Source of the DNA: Lytechinus pictus | Lineage: Eukaryota > Echinodermata > Echinoidea > Temnopleuroida > Toxopneustidae | Direction of reading: 5' to 3' | Length of the DNA: 64,000 nt | NCBI RefSeq assembly: GCF_037042905.1 | Contig: NC_087247.1 | Span: 60,349,920-60,413,919, forward strand | Shown: positions 13,262-25,500 of the stretch, in pieces | How the letters are laid out: each line of letters begins with the position of its first letter | Numbering within the stretch: position 1 is the first letter of the stretch | The notes under the pieces: model-generated | The model's database searches: none | Seen by the model: the letters and a program-made list of their open reading frames with translations, nothing else | What the model was told of the DNA's origin: nothing | Translations under genes and position numbers: made by a program

Positions 13262-13402
13262 TACAGCTAACGAGCGCGAGCCAATCACATGCAAGCAAAT
13301 CATCATAGCAGTCGAACTTTGGTGCGGTACGCGTACGGTGCAAGCATGCATGCAGTGATAAAGTAAACCGAGGACTTTCAGCTCGTTACGTGAGACGAGA
13401 AG
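13262..13402 (+). promoter_or_regulatory. Probable OS9 promoter-proximal/5' UTR segment
   Basis: Only about 140 bp separate the end of a mariner-like terminal repeat (13259) from the OS9 start codon. The segment has more CpG than its surroundings, a CCAAT box (13281-13285) and an ACGT-core palindrome TTACGTGA (13386-13393). No TATA box is evident. Mammalian OS9 is induced by ER stress; an ACGTG core is the kind of site XBP1/ATF6 use, but a full ERSE (CCAAT-N9-CCACG) is not present, so the regulatory reading is inference. Confidence 0.35.
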
Positions 13403-13558
13403 ATGGGATTGAAGCGAATAGAAAACATCGCACTCGCGTTGTTTTTAACCAACATTACCATGTTGGCAGGGACATCAGTATATTTCTTGGATATAGAAGA
13501 ACTCAAAAGCATCCATTATGACATAGATATCCTTGAAAATCCTGTTTTATATGGAAGA
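13403..13558 (+). CDS. OS9: OS9 exon 1: signal peptide and N-terminal motif
   Basis: Encodes residues 1-52, ending in phase 0 at a consensus donor (AGA/GTAAGT). A basic start (MGLKR) is followed by a hydrophobic stretch to about residue 24, as expected for an ER signal peptide. LDIEELKSIHYDIDIL near the exon end aligns by eye with the conserved LNLEEL...YGIEIL segment of vertebrate OS-9, which fixes this distant exon to the gene across a 12.3-kb intron. Confidence 0.92.
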
Positions 13559-16500
13559 GTAAGTAGAGATTTGTTCATGTACGGTCCCATATGTATATTT
13601 TTACGTGTTGTATGGTATAGGCTACCTCAGGCTCAGGCGATGTTCGTGCAGGCTCCACTCCACTTCACTACCGCTACACTACGCTCCACCTACCCGAACA
13701 TCGGGACAGTGAACTAGATCGGATATTCCGAGTCATAAAAGGTGGGATGGCAATCATGGTTATCGTAAAAATTAAAGAAAAAAAATATAAAGAAGGATAT
13801 GAATGACTTAATATCTTACTTTACACCCGTAAGTGCCGTATTTCACTCCGTGTCCATCCTCCGGTTATCCTCAAAATTTGTGATTTTGGGCCAGTATCTT
13901 TTTCCTCACACGTATTATTCACGGCCGATTTCAAAACATCGCATGCGATCGCGATCGATCAGCGACCGATCGCATGCGATGTTTTGAAATCGGCCGTGAA
14001 TAATATGTGTGAGGAAAAAGATACTGGCCCAAAATCACCAATTTTGAGGATAACCGGAGGATGGACACGGAGTGAAATACGGGTGTAAAGTAAGATATTA
14101 TTATTAAGTCATTCATATCCTTCTTTATATTTTTTTCTTTAATTTCTACGATAACCATGATTGCCATCCCACCTTTTATGACTCGGAATATCCGATCTAG
14201 TTCACTGTCCCGATGTTCGGGTAGGTGGAGCGTAGTGTAGCGGTAGTGAAGTGGAGTGGAGCCTGCACGAACATCGCCTGAGGTAGGTATAGGCGTACTA
14301 CTAGTATAGTGAGTGATTGTATATTACCGAACGGCCTTGTAGTTGTATTACCGAACGCGCGCATCGTACGCGTCAGAAAATAATTTCATACGCTCAAAAC
14401 TTTGCAACATCCTTCCAAAGGGAACTTGAATAGAAAGATGATGAAAAATGGTCAAAACACATTTTCAAAGTTATGATATTCTAAAAATATTAAAATATGG
14501 TCAAAATAGCTCACCAGTGATTTTGTTGTTTTCTCAATTTTTCCCATAGACCTTATCGCAAATAGATTCACGCAAAGGATCATGGGATCGCAAAGGGAGC
14601 AATAGCGCCGCTGTTGTCCGGATGCGACCATGCGAGCGCAAGCAGCCGACAATAAAGTGTACGATTTCCATAGTGTATCAAAATACGATCGACGCCGGCA
14701 GCCAACATTTTGCTAACTTCCAGTAAACGCCTCGTCATATTTGTTCCAGAGTCTAACATCACTTTTCTTCTTAATCATGGGTGGCAGAGATAGATGTGCT
14801 GTATAAAGCTGCAAGAATTACCACAGATTTTATGAAGACAAGTGCAATTTTCTTTCATTTTCGCGCACTGTCTGTGCGTATTTTGATCTGTGCAGCTGCT
14901 GTGCAAAGTGTGCTTGTATGCACGGACAGCGGGCATGCACTCTCGGCCCAGGGGTACGTCGGCGAGGCAGTGGAGGAAACTGGTCCCGGAATTCCAAGCA
15001 ATAATAAAATGATGATCAATAAAACAAACTCTGCAGTAGATTTGATTACTTTAGTCTAGTTATATATTTTTTGTAATATCAATCGATAGTCAAGAATACA
15101 TGTTTCATAATTAATTATCTCAATCATGATTTTATTCAGAGTAGGCCTATAAACCGAGCTGTGTTTTCTTTTTCTCTCCACAGATAGGCTACATAATATT
15201 ATTGCATATTATTCAGGATCGTGGTCGGACATTCTGAAGTTTTATTGTTGGCATGCATAGACAAAATAATCATAATGAAATAGAAAAAAATGAGAATAGA
15301 TGAAAGTATATTGAGAGAAAATTAAGCTAAAAAAAGAAAAAAGAAATTAATGAGGAAGGTGATTTGTAAGAGAAGTGACTGAATGCGATGAAATTAATTG
15401 AAGATGTAAATGTTGAAATAAGATTTTTTATCAAAAGAATGGAATATATATCTATATGAATTAAATATCCATCTGCTAAGTTTCAGACAAAATAAAATTA
15501 CAGAGAGATTGGAGGGATAGGGCCTATACGGGATCATAAAATGTTTTAAATTGAGAGATTTATTCATCTTTATTCTGCATGTCATAGGCCTATTATTTTG
15601 TATGTCCTTAATATTATGTATATGTATATATATATATATACACTAGCTTATTTTGGGCTTTAGATTTGTCTCATGCACCAGAACTTGTATGATCAAACTA
15701 AACAGCCCGAGTTGCAAAAAAGGACTATATTTCACCCAAAATAACAAAAACTAGCTAAATTTATATGGAGATATATATGGTCTACATTATGATTCTCATG
15801 AATATTCTTTAATGGAAAAATATGCTATCTAATTCGGAACGCCGACGTGCTCTTTTCTAAAGTCGATCAGCATTGACCCGCAATCACCGTCTCACTTTCC
15901 CCACAAAATCTTCCCAAGTTTAGCCCCAGAAAACTTCGAAAATACAGTGAATATTGAGTTCATACTTTCACTGGGCAATCATGATACAAAGATTGTTTTA
16001 TAAATCCACATTAAAGTATCCAAAATAATATAAATACGAAGAAATCAGACTAAAAAAAAAGCCTGGATTTTGAGTGACACTACACAAAACATATGGCGTT
16101 GTATGGCTTCCTGAAAGCCGATTCCGCGTTTGCCCCCTTTCGCATCCCATGATCCTCTGCGATGACAGACGCCCTCACGCGACAGACGCTATTTGCGATA
16201 AGGTCTATAGAAAACACACGTTCGGTAATACGATACCTTTTTCAAGTGACAAAAATATTTCACATGCGAAGAGGGGTCCGATTGGAAGCTAATATCGTAA
16301 AAAAGAAAAATGATTTCCGCAAAATTTTTACATATTTATATTTTGTAGGTAATTGTGTATTTATGGTGAAAGTTTGATGAATTTTATGAGAATAATGTGT
16401 TTGAGATATGATTGAATTCATGAAAAGTGTTCGGTAATACGATCCACTACCATACTACGTACTACGGCAGTGTTTTTTTTGTATCCTATTGCCGCACACC

Positions 16501-19500
16501 TTTATTTCAGGGCTTTAAAAATGACAACTTGAGAAAACACAATCAAGAAAAATTTTCATTTGCTATTCCAAATATGAAAATTACGCAAGCAGACTGTGTA
16601 GTAGAATTCTACATTGGGTGCGTTTGATTTTACATGCAATTAAGTGTATGGCAGTGAGTCCAAACTTCGCACGTGTCCATACTTCGCGGACTGTCATTAT
16701 CTCAAAAACTAGCCGATGTCCTTAAAATCTGACATCATCAACGTGAAAAGCGACCTAAAATTACCCTTTGATGTAAGTTTCTTTAGGATGAGTTCAGTAA
16801 TCATGAAAATATTGACAAAAGATCGGCAAATTTGTCACCGTTGGCGTAGCCAGGCGGCTTCTTGAGAGTAAAAATCATTTACTAACGTAGGCTTACTCTA
16901 AGCGAAGCCAGGGAGTCCTCCCTATTCATCTGCGTGTACCGCAAAAAACCCTGAAACTTTCGCCCCCGAGATTTCTACTTCTAAAAGATCTAGCTCTAAA
17001 TCATGTACATGGGATAAAACTTCATTTCCAACATTTCTACGCTCTCGTTGTTATTTTTAAAACAAGAATTCATCAAAAAAATGAAAAAATATTGTGAAAA
17101 GACGGAAGAGACTTGCCTGATGTTTACGCCGCCATCTTGTTTCTTATTGTACTTCCCCAACGTTACGCGACGCTCGCGTCCAACAAGCATCACGATATCA
17201 CCATTTTGCAAGCAGAAATCATCAAAAATGTGAGTAAAATGTGGTACTAACCGATTCTATAGCATTTTGCTGTCAATCTGGTATAAATATTTCACTTTTT
17301 GAGCTTGAGTTTTTGTTTAAATCTCCACAAAAACTTTGGTCCGCGAAGTTAGGTCACACTTTTCAGAACGGTTTTCCAGCACAGCGCGCATTCGCCGATC
17401 GGAATAGAAATTTTGAGATAGCGATACCGGCGAAACCCCTTGACCTACTTTACATTTTCGTCCATGATTTTATAGTTTAGGATCTTGCCGTCAATGTGGT
17501 AAATATTTCTTGAATTGGTTTTGTATAAATTATGAATATTTTGTGAACAAATTTAAGCCTGATGAATATTTTTGAAAAGTCCGCGAAGTTTGGACACCCC
17601 ATCATACTATCAATGAGTATCAGCAATTTCATGTACTTCTGCATCAAATTTACAAGACAAAAATTAATTGTTTATATTTTTTTCATTGATTAATTATGCA
17701 AATAAGCGTATGAAATTTGCCCTAAATTTTTGTTTTGTAGGTTTTTGCCTTTAACTCTATTTATTAAGCTAGTAGAATGCTAATTTTTGGTGAGAGTGCT
17801 AGTACTAGTAGTAGTAGAATGCAAATTTTTGGTGAGAGTATCAATTTTCACATTTATAACAAATATCCATCAAAAATTGCAAAAAATATAATTTCTTATA
17901 TATTTTTTGTTTTTTTTATTTGTATTTCTTTGTTTTTCGAACCTTTGTTTTTTCTGATGAACTTTTGTCGGGACCCTTTTGCGATTATAAGTAGCATAAA
18001 ATAAATCTATTTGAAACGGGTCGTGTGGTCCAGCAATGGGTCGTGCGGTCCAGTGGTTAGAGCATTGGACTCAAAATCGCAAGGTTGTGAGTTCGAATCC
18101 CAACTCTGCCATTGTCTCCACTTTGATAAAAAGGCCCAAGAGTGATATCTGTCGTCTATTACGTCAGCCACTATGACTGATTAACCTAGACGTAAAATGT
18201 TTCCACGGTAATTGGTTATATACCAGCTTGGCGTTTACCAGCAAAAAATGCTGTCCTGCCGAGTTCCTACGGGAGTTACCACAAACAGAAAACAGAAACC
18301 AACAAAAGTAAAAAATAATCATACATTTACAACTTTTGGTTGAAAAACACAATTTGCATTGACCTTGTACATGGAATCATGTTTTTGAGCAATTTTGGGT
18401 CCAACATGCAGGTACAAAATGATGCGTAATTTCGAAACCGCGCACACAGGCATCGCAAATTTGGTCTCAAATGATGCGCAAGACTTGAAAGTAGAAAGTC
18501 AGCGAGCAGTGTAGTCAAAAAATTTCGCACGGCGGCGTAGTGACGAAACTTCTCGAGGGGGGGGGGCTCAATTTGACCTCCCCCAGTTTGATAAGGGTTA
18601 ATATTGCATTAGGGGCCTACAGTAGGCCTTAAATGCACACTCAGACCCAACTGATAAACAAAACAAGCATGGTATACAATACTTGTTTAGAAGAGTGTGA
18701 AATACTTCATATATTTTTTTCTCATATCCAATGTTTTTATTCATAATTATGTTTGGGGAAAGTTGGAACATGTTCCAACTAGCCCCTTCAAATTTGTTCC
18801 AACTAACCCCGGAGGCCCATTTGACGTTCATAAGCTTACAGCACAAAACAGGGAACCTACCATGGCATATTAATAACCTCATTTTGTAGCTTGGTACAAG
18901 TGTCTAGTATACCCCCAAACTGGCCAACTTGATCTATAAACTTCTCTGAGATAATAAAACATTTCTGAAAGAGAAAAAAATTACTCTGAAGGTCAAAAAA
19001 CAAAAATTCCTTTCTAACTTCACCAGGCTTGTTGCACATGTGTTGTCTGTAATATGGTAGATGGCTGTTGATAATGACAATAAATTGAGGGCAGTATTGC
19101 AGAAATTTATTTAAAGACGTTAAAGAAAAATACAATGTTTCAGCTTACCCCGCGTTCCAACTAACCCCGGTCTCCCCTATACCTTATGGTCGCAACACGA
19201 TCATGATTGGCTGGCGCATTTGGCGCTCCGAAACTACCCGGAAATCAATTGACTTTGTGCATGTAGCGATAGATTCTACAAACTCATGAACACGATGTAA
19301 TATCGACGATACTTCGTAAGATTTTGATGGAAAAGCAAAAAATAATCAAAATTTGCTTACCTGTGTGGTATCGGTGAGAAAAGAGATCCTTTCATAATTG
19401 ATATGAAATATTGGAAAGTGGAATTCTAGGTCGATTTTGGTACGAGGTGACAGAGTATTGCAGACTTGTTTTGATGGAATACTGCGTGGGGAACGGGAGG

Positions 19501-22500
19501 CTTGCACTGCGCATGCTTAAGTTTGCTTGCGGCGCAGTGGTTGGATGACGTCACCTATGGGGTTTTTCCAACAGTCGATTTCATGCGACATGATTTTCCC
19601 GCCCGAAAATTACCACGGGTGCCCAAAGACAAAAATACCCGAAAGTCCCAGGCCTAATATTTACCAACAACCGTTTTCTTTGCATCGTACTTGCCGCATA
19701 CCCCTCCACGAAAAACTTTTCGTGCACGACAAATTAAATCATAGTTCTGGACGCGCGCCGGACGGGTGAAGATATTCTTGATTGTAATGATGTAAGAAAG
19801 AATTGGTGTGATTTTTTCTTCATATATCATATGAGTAAATTCTAAATTTTTTCCTTTTTTATATCAAATCTGAGCAGATGTTGGTAATAAATTTGTGTTT
19901 GCTAATTAATTTTATTTTTTTCTTTTTAACTGCATGTTCCATGCCAATTTCCAATATTATGCTCATTCATATCGTGACGCTCATCAAGTTTATCGATGGG
20001 CTGTCGATCGTCGATGGCTCTACTCAAATCACAGTAAACCCCGTGCACGGTACCCCTTGAGAACTAGCCGTCGACGATCACCCACAATACACCACACCTT
20101 GAAGGAGCGGACGAGATTGAAATTCGGCAAATCAGGCCCATATTTCCATCAGAAAATATGATCAATTGTAAAAGGAGAATGAAACCCTTGAAACCAGCTG
20201 AATTCATATCAAAGAGAAAAATCAAAGAAACACATTGTTGAAAGTTTGAGGAAGATTGAATGAATAATAAGAAAGTTATGAGCATTTGAATATTGAGATC
20301 ACTAATGCCATGTAGATCCTCTCATTGGCAATGCGACCAAGATCTGTGATGTCACACACGTACAACTCCCTCATTACTTTAGTACTTATTTCACTTATAT
20401 TCTCACTTTTATAGAGTCTATCACAAGGTGAGGTGTTCTCTTTATGAGAGGACAAGTACAGAGGTTTCACAACATTATATCATTGATGAATCGTTTGTCA
20501 TATGATTAGAATGAGCAAAAAGAGATGTTTTGGGGTATATTTTCAGTGTCCAAAAGGGGAGAGTTGTTCATCTGTGACATCATAGATCTTGTTCGCATTG
20601 CCAATGGGAGGATCTCCATAGCATTAGTGATCTCGACATTCAAATGCTCATAACTCGTCTATTGCTAGTCCTATTTTACTCAAACTTTTGTTGATCTTAT
20701 TCTTTGATTTTTCTGCTTTCACAAAAGCTAACTTGCTCCAAGAGTTTCATTCTCCTTTAATGCAAAACTATGTTATATGATATTTTAAGCATTTTCTGTC
20801 ATTTTAGAGATAAATAAGGTAAAAGTTTGATTTTTTCGCCTTGTTTTTGCAATCTTGTTCTATGTATGGCTCTGTGAAATTAAACTGCGGAAGTCTTGCG
20901 GTACAAAATTGTTTTCGTACGCAGTAATATGCGCGTCCGGAATCATGATAGTGTCCGGTAATACAATACGTGACTATACTAGTACTAGACCTCCATGTCG
21001 CGTTCGTTCTCAGTATCGATCGGCCATTTTGTTTTCAATTTTGAAAGAAGGAGAATGAACGTGACAGAACTTTTCCTTTGTTTGAGAGTCCAGTTTGTGC
21101 CTCGATGTCAAGATTCTATGTCATAATAGACCTTCATCCATATAATGGAGGTAAGTGCATGATTAATTTTTTCCCCTTTTATTTGGGGTGCTATTGCGAC
21201 CCCATTCTACCTCATTTTGGAGAGTACCCGCTGCCTAATATTACACGGACGAGTCCAGGGCTCCGGCCCGCTTCGCGGAAAGAGCCCCGGTGAGTAGCGA
21301 GGAGTTTCGGCAAATATTACTTCTGTAATGAAGCGATGTTTGCCGACTACATAGAAATCCAGGGCCAAACGCGGTTCAATGTACAAGATAAGTATAGCAT
21401 ACTAACCTTGTATTAGTGTTAGTGCAACTGATTAAGCTTCACGATCACGTGTTTCTACTAGTACTGGTAGCAGATTCCATTCTGCCATAGTCCTTGGAAT
21501 GAAAGAGTACTTGAAGCTGATGTTGTAACCCGCACCCGTTGCGGTACGGGTTAACCTGCCGGTATGCCCCCGATTGCGGGCCGGGCCGAGTTCATTCTCA
21601 AACCCGCAGACCGTCATACCAAAAAAGGAAGAAGTAACGACGCATGATAAAAACATTAACAATGAAAATTGAGTAAGGATCATGTGCTTCTTACGTGGCG
21701 GATTCTTTTAGAGACGTAGATATTTCCTTTTAAAAAATGCCGGCGTATTTTTGTCTTGTGAACAGTGAACAGGACTGAGACAGTTCGACATAAAATACAT
21801 CGAGTTTCTCTTTCAAAGGAGCGCCAGTGCAGCGCAGTCATAGAAAGGAATGTTTTACGACTGGGAGAGGGGGAGAGAGAGAGAGAGAGAGGGGAGGGGA
21901 TGTGTTCGGAGAATGTAGACAGAAGCCAGAATACATTGCGTAATCATGTCTGGCAAGGAGCGAGTGATAGGCCACGTGGTAGAGAAAGGATTGCTTTATG
22001 ACTTGGAGTGGGGCGAGTCGAGCCCGTTTCCACGGCAACGCTCGCTGTTTGAGCTCGAGGGATTTGCGGTGCACGGCAGTGAGACAGTTGTTTGCTTATT
22101 GGATTACCAAATTAGGTCATGACCTGATAGAGCGTGCCGTCAGGTCAGAGTGTTAGCTGCCCTTTTTTGTAATTTTTTTGAAGACATGCTAAGCTGGTCT
22201 AGTCTAGTGGCTAACTAACCCTCCTTTTCGTTATTTCATACATTTTCTGATGAAAACTGAAGCCCCCGCACCCTGAATGCCTAGATCTCTTAATTTTTCC
22301 GATGTACAATTGATTGAAAGTCTTTAAGTATTTGCAAGTTTCTTGCAAATACCTCTCTCTTGACCGATCGATCGAGAGAGATTAAAAATAAATAAAAGCC
22401 TAGCTAAGCTAGCTAAGCACTACACGAGCTGTTTACGTAAGTTCATGGGCGCCCTCGTGCACGTTTGCATTAGTTTACAAAGAATTGGAAGAAATACAAA

Positions 22501-25500
22501 AACAGAAGGAAATAATATGGAGATATACAAGAAGAAAAAATTGACTGCATCATTATCCTGGTATTTATTTCAATTTGATTAGTTTACAGACGAGGTCCCA
22601 TAGAATTGAATATTGTAATTATGATTGTTGTGAGTCGCCGTGTCGACCGACCTGGACTGAAAAACAACATTGCCGATCTTTGCTGGGCAGCCTGGGCTAG
22701 CTAGCGCGCGCTGAGCTGCGGCTCCAATCAGAGGAGTTAATTGCGTACTGCTTTCAATTTCGAGATCAGAGCGGACCCATTTTGTGGTACAAAGTCACCC
22801 AAAAAAACATTTTCTCTCCGGAATAAAAGGCGAATTTGCAAATTGTAAGTAAATTCACTCTAGGCTAGGTTAGTAGTTGGCATATATTTTCCTGATTTGA
22901 GCCTGTATAGTGTGGGGATTGCAGAAATAATTTTTTTCATTTTTCAAAGATAAATTGACTTGCGGGTTAAAACCCGACGGGTCAGCGGGTCCCGCTTGCA
23001 AATTATTGGATTATACGGGACGGTACGGTTCGGGTTTTCACTTGCGGGTTACAACATTACTTGAAGCAGTCTTTTTTTAAATGTTTGTCGGGAGAAAGTA
23101 ATTGCCGATGATTTCCATGTCCTGACAGAATTTTGAGGGGAAGTTGTAAGGTATCGACTACCTCAAGTGATGTTTATGTACTTAGGCTCCACTTCACTAC
23201 CGCTACACCTACCCAAATATCAAGGTGGTGCAACTCCCACTTCACTGGTTTAAACATAAACATATGGCCATTGAGTTCCTGTACAGATCAAGTTAGAACT
23301 TCGGTCTCTGTAATTGGTGAGTGGAGCCAACAGAGTTCAGCAGAACAACCAAATACAGATACTGAAGCTTTTGGTCTACATTAGGTCCTAGCAGTTATTG
23401 AGTAGATCTAAAAATTTATGATTGGTACTTACCAAGTTTCTTTTCTTGATTATTTCCGTCTTTTTTCCAGAGTTGCTTCAATTTTGGCAACAAGCGTTGT
23501 TGCCATAGCCTTACACACATCCTCCTTTTATGCTGGTTGTGACACACCCATGGAAACATTACATTCACTGCGCACAGGAAAATCAAGGCACAATGCATGC
23601 AACACTTCCATGGGATAATACGTAATGGGACTAACTAAAATTAATTAAGATCGAATGAACATTTTCTATGTCACTTTAATACTGAACGGTGTGAATCTAC
23701 TTTTCCCAAGTATTCACCTATTGGTGAAATTTAAAGGTCCATTTTTCTTCTCGTCGACGAACGTGGAGGTCACTCGGGGATTCTGAATTTTTTGTCTAAG
23801 GAGGGTGCGCAATTTATATTCATATACAAGGGAATATGCCAATTGGATAATCAATGATCATTAATGATTATTTTGTTTGTTGTTTAAATGATGACCATGC
23901 ATGTTAGGGGATGCTTTGTGAGTATATATAGATTTGTAATATTACATCGTTTTAAATGTAATTTTTATTTATTTTTGTATTCAGTAGGAATATTGTTATG
24001 CGCAGCCTGAACACTTTGTGTTTGGGCTGCCACAGTAAGCTCATCCCCTAAAATCTTTTTCTCACACATGTATCACAGCCTATCCCCATAGACATTATAC
24101 ATAAACCCTGCAATCTCATGCACCTAACTGCATGGATCAAAACAATATAAAAATATAAAAAATCATACCAACAAAACTCCACCAAATCTGGAGATTGGAA
24201 ATGCTGGTCCTCCACTTTTCAGGCTTTGATTATTAACAATGTGCATGCATGCAGCATGCTTAAAATTCTGGGTAATGGAAAGATAATAATGTCTGGATCC
24301 GCAGCAATCTTGCCAGTCAAAAAGAAAAAAAATACTTTTGGAATTTATGTACATAAACACACCTATCGTAAACACATCAAAAAGGTTATCATAAACAAAT
24401 CGATATCGGAAAGGCTGCATAATATACAGTGCATATCAAAAAAAAGTTTACACTTTGAAAAAGCCCTCGGAATTAAAAAATATACAACATGTGGGTAATT
24501 TTTTCACATATATTCTTGGGTTTGGGTCTCATCTATCCAATTAAAAATAAAATTTTTGACAGAATGTTACACTTGAGTGAGCACTGTCCATTTTTGTAAA
24601 GCTTGCAGAAATCTGTTTGCGCAGAAATGCTTGTTTTCACGTTGTGTCAAGGGGAAAAGGCGAAATCAAACTTACCCTGTGAAACATTTCTCATACATTT
24701 CCCTTGCACTTTTAGTCAATTGAAATAAAACGGATACATTCAAGCATTTTGTAACAATTTCAGCACTTAGTAAGCACAACATTTACCCTTTTTGTGCCAG
24801 CTGGATCTGAGAAAATAACTTAATCTGAACAAAAGTTTATTTCAGACATTTCCAGCATTTTTCACTAATTTCTTATCATTTAAAGTGGGTTTACATTTCA
24901 TTTTTCATTTATCACTTGTTTCTCCACACTTTTCCCAAGCTCGATAATGATTAACAAAATAAAAATCAAGCCAAAGCCATGTCATGTAAATCACAGCTCA
25001 GTGTAAAGCAAATATTGTCACGATGGCCTCGGTGTGTGAGGGAGTGGGGTGGGGCGCAATTCACTCTTCAAAGTGTTTTGGGCAAGGAAACAAGTTAAAA
25101 AGGTAAAAGATATCTTCAAATCAATTTTACTAGCTAAATTCCATGTGTTCTTCATGTTCAAGGTCTACTTTTCTTCACATAACTATTTCAAAGTTCTGCG
25201 CAAATCATTTTTCGCTAACTTTTCAAAAGTAAGTGGTGCTCACTCAAGCGTAAATATTTTTCGACAGCTTTATCGTCATTTGCTTAAATGGATCTGTACT
25301 AATGTTAAAATGTGGTAAATTCTTCAGGATATTACAAATGTATAATTTTACAGGATTTTTTCTAAGTGTAAACTTTTTTTTGATACGCACTGTATTATTA
25401 TTACAGGTATTTCCCTTCTCATTTTCAAATGTTGAGCACCTAAGAAGAACACAGAAGATACCATTAAAAAAAGTCTTTGGTGTGATTCCCTGGGATTGAA

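Noticed and set aside
14781..15059. 92-codon frame inside the nested element
   Set aside because: No recognised domain, no splice evidence, and lies wholly within a non-autonomous transposon; mentioned there but not called a gene.
18043..18115. Possible tRNA gene (A and B boxes present)
   Set aside because: The 5' and 3' ends do not form an acceptor stem, and a long non-tRNA body follows; it is a SINE head.
20930..20985. Another copy of the GTTCGGTAATAC-type TIR element
   Set aside because: Only one end-like sequence (GTAATACAATACGTGACTATAC) is visible; no partner end was found within reach.
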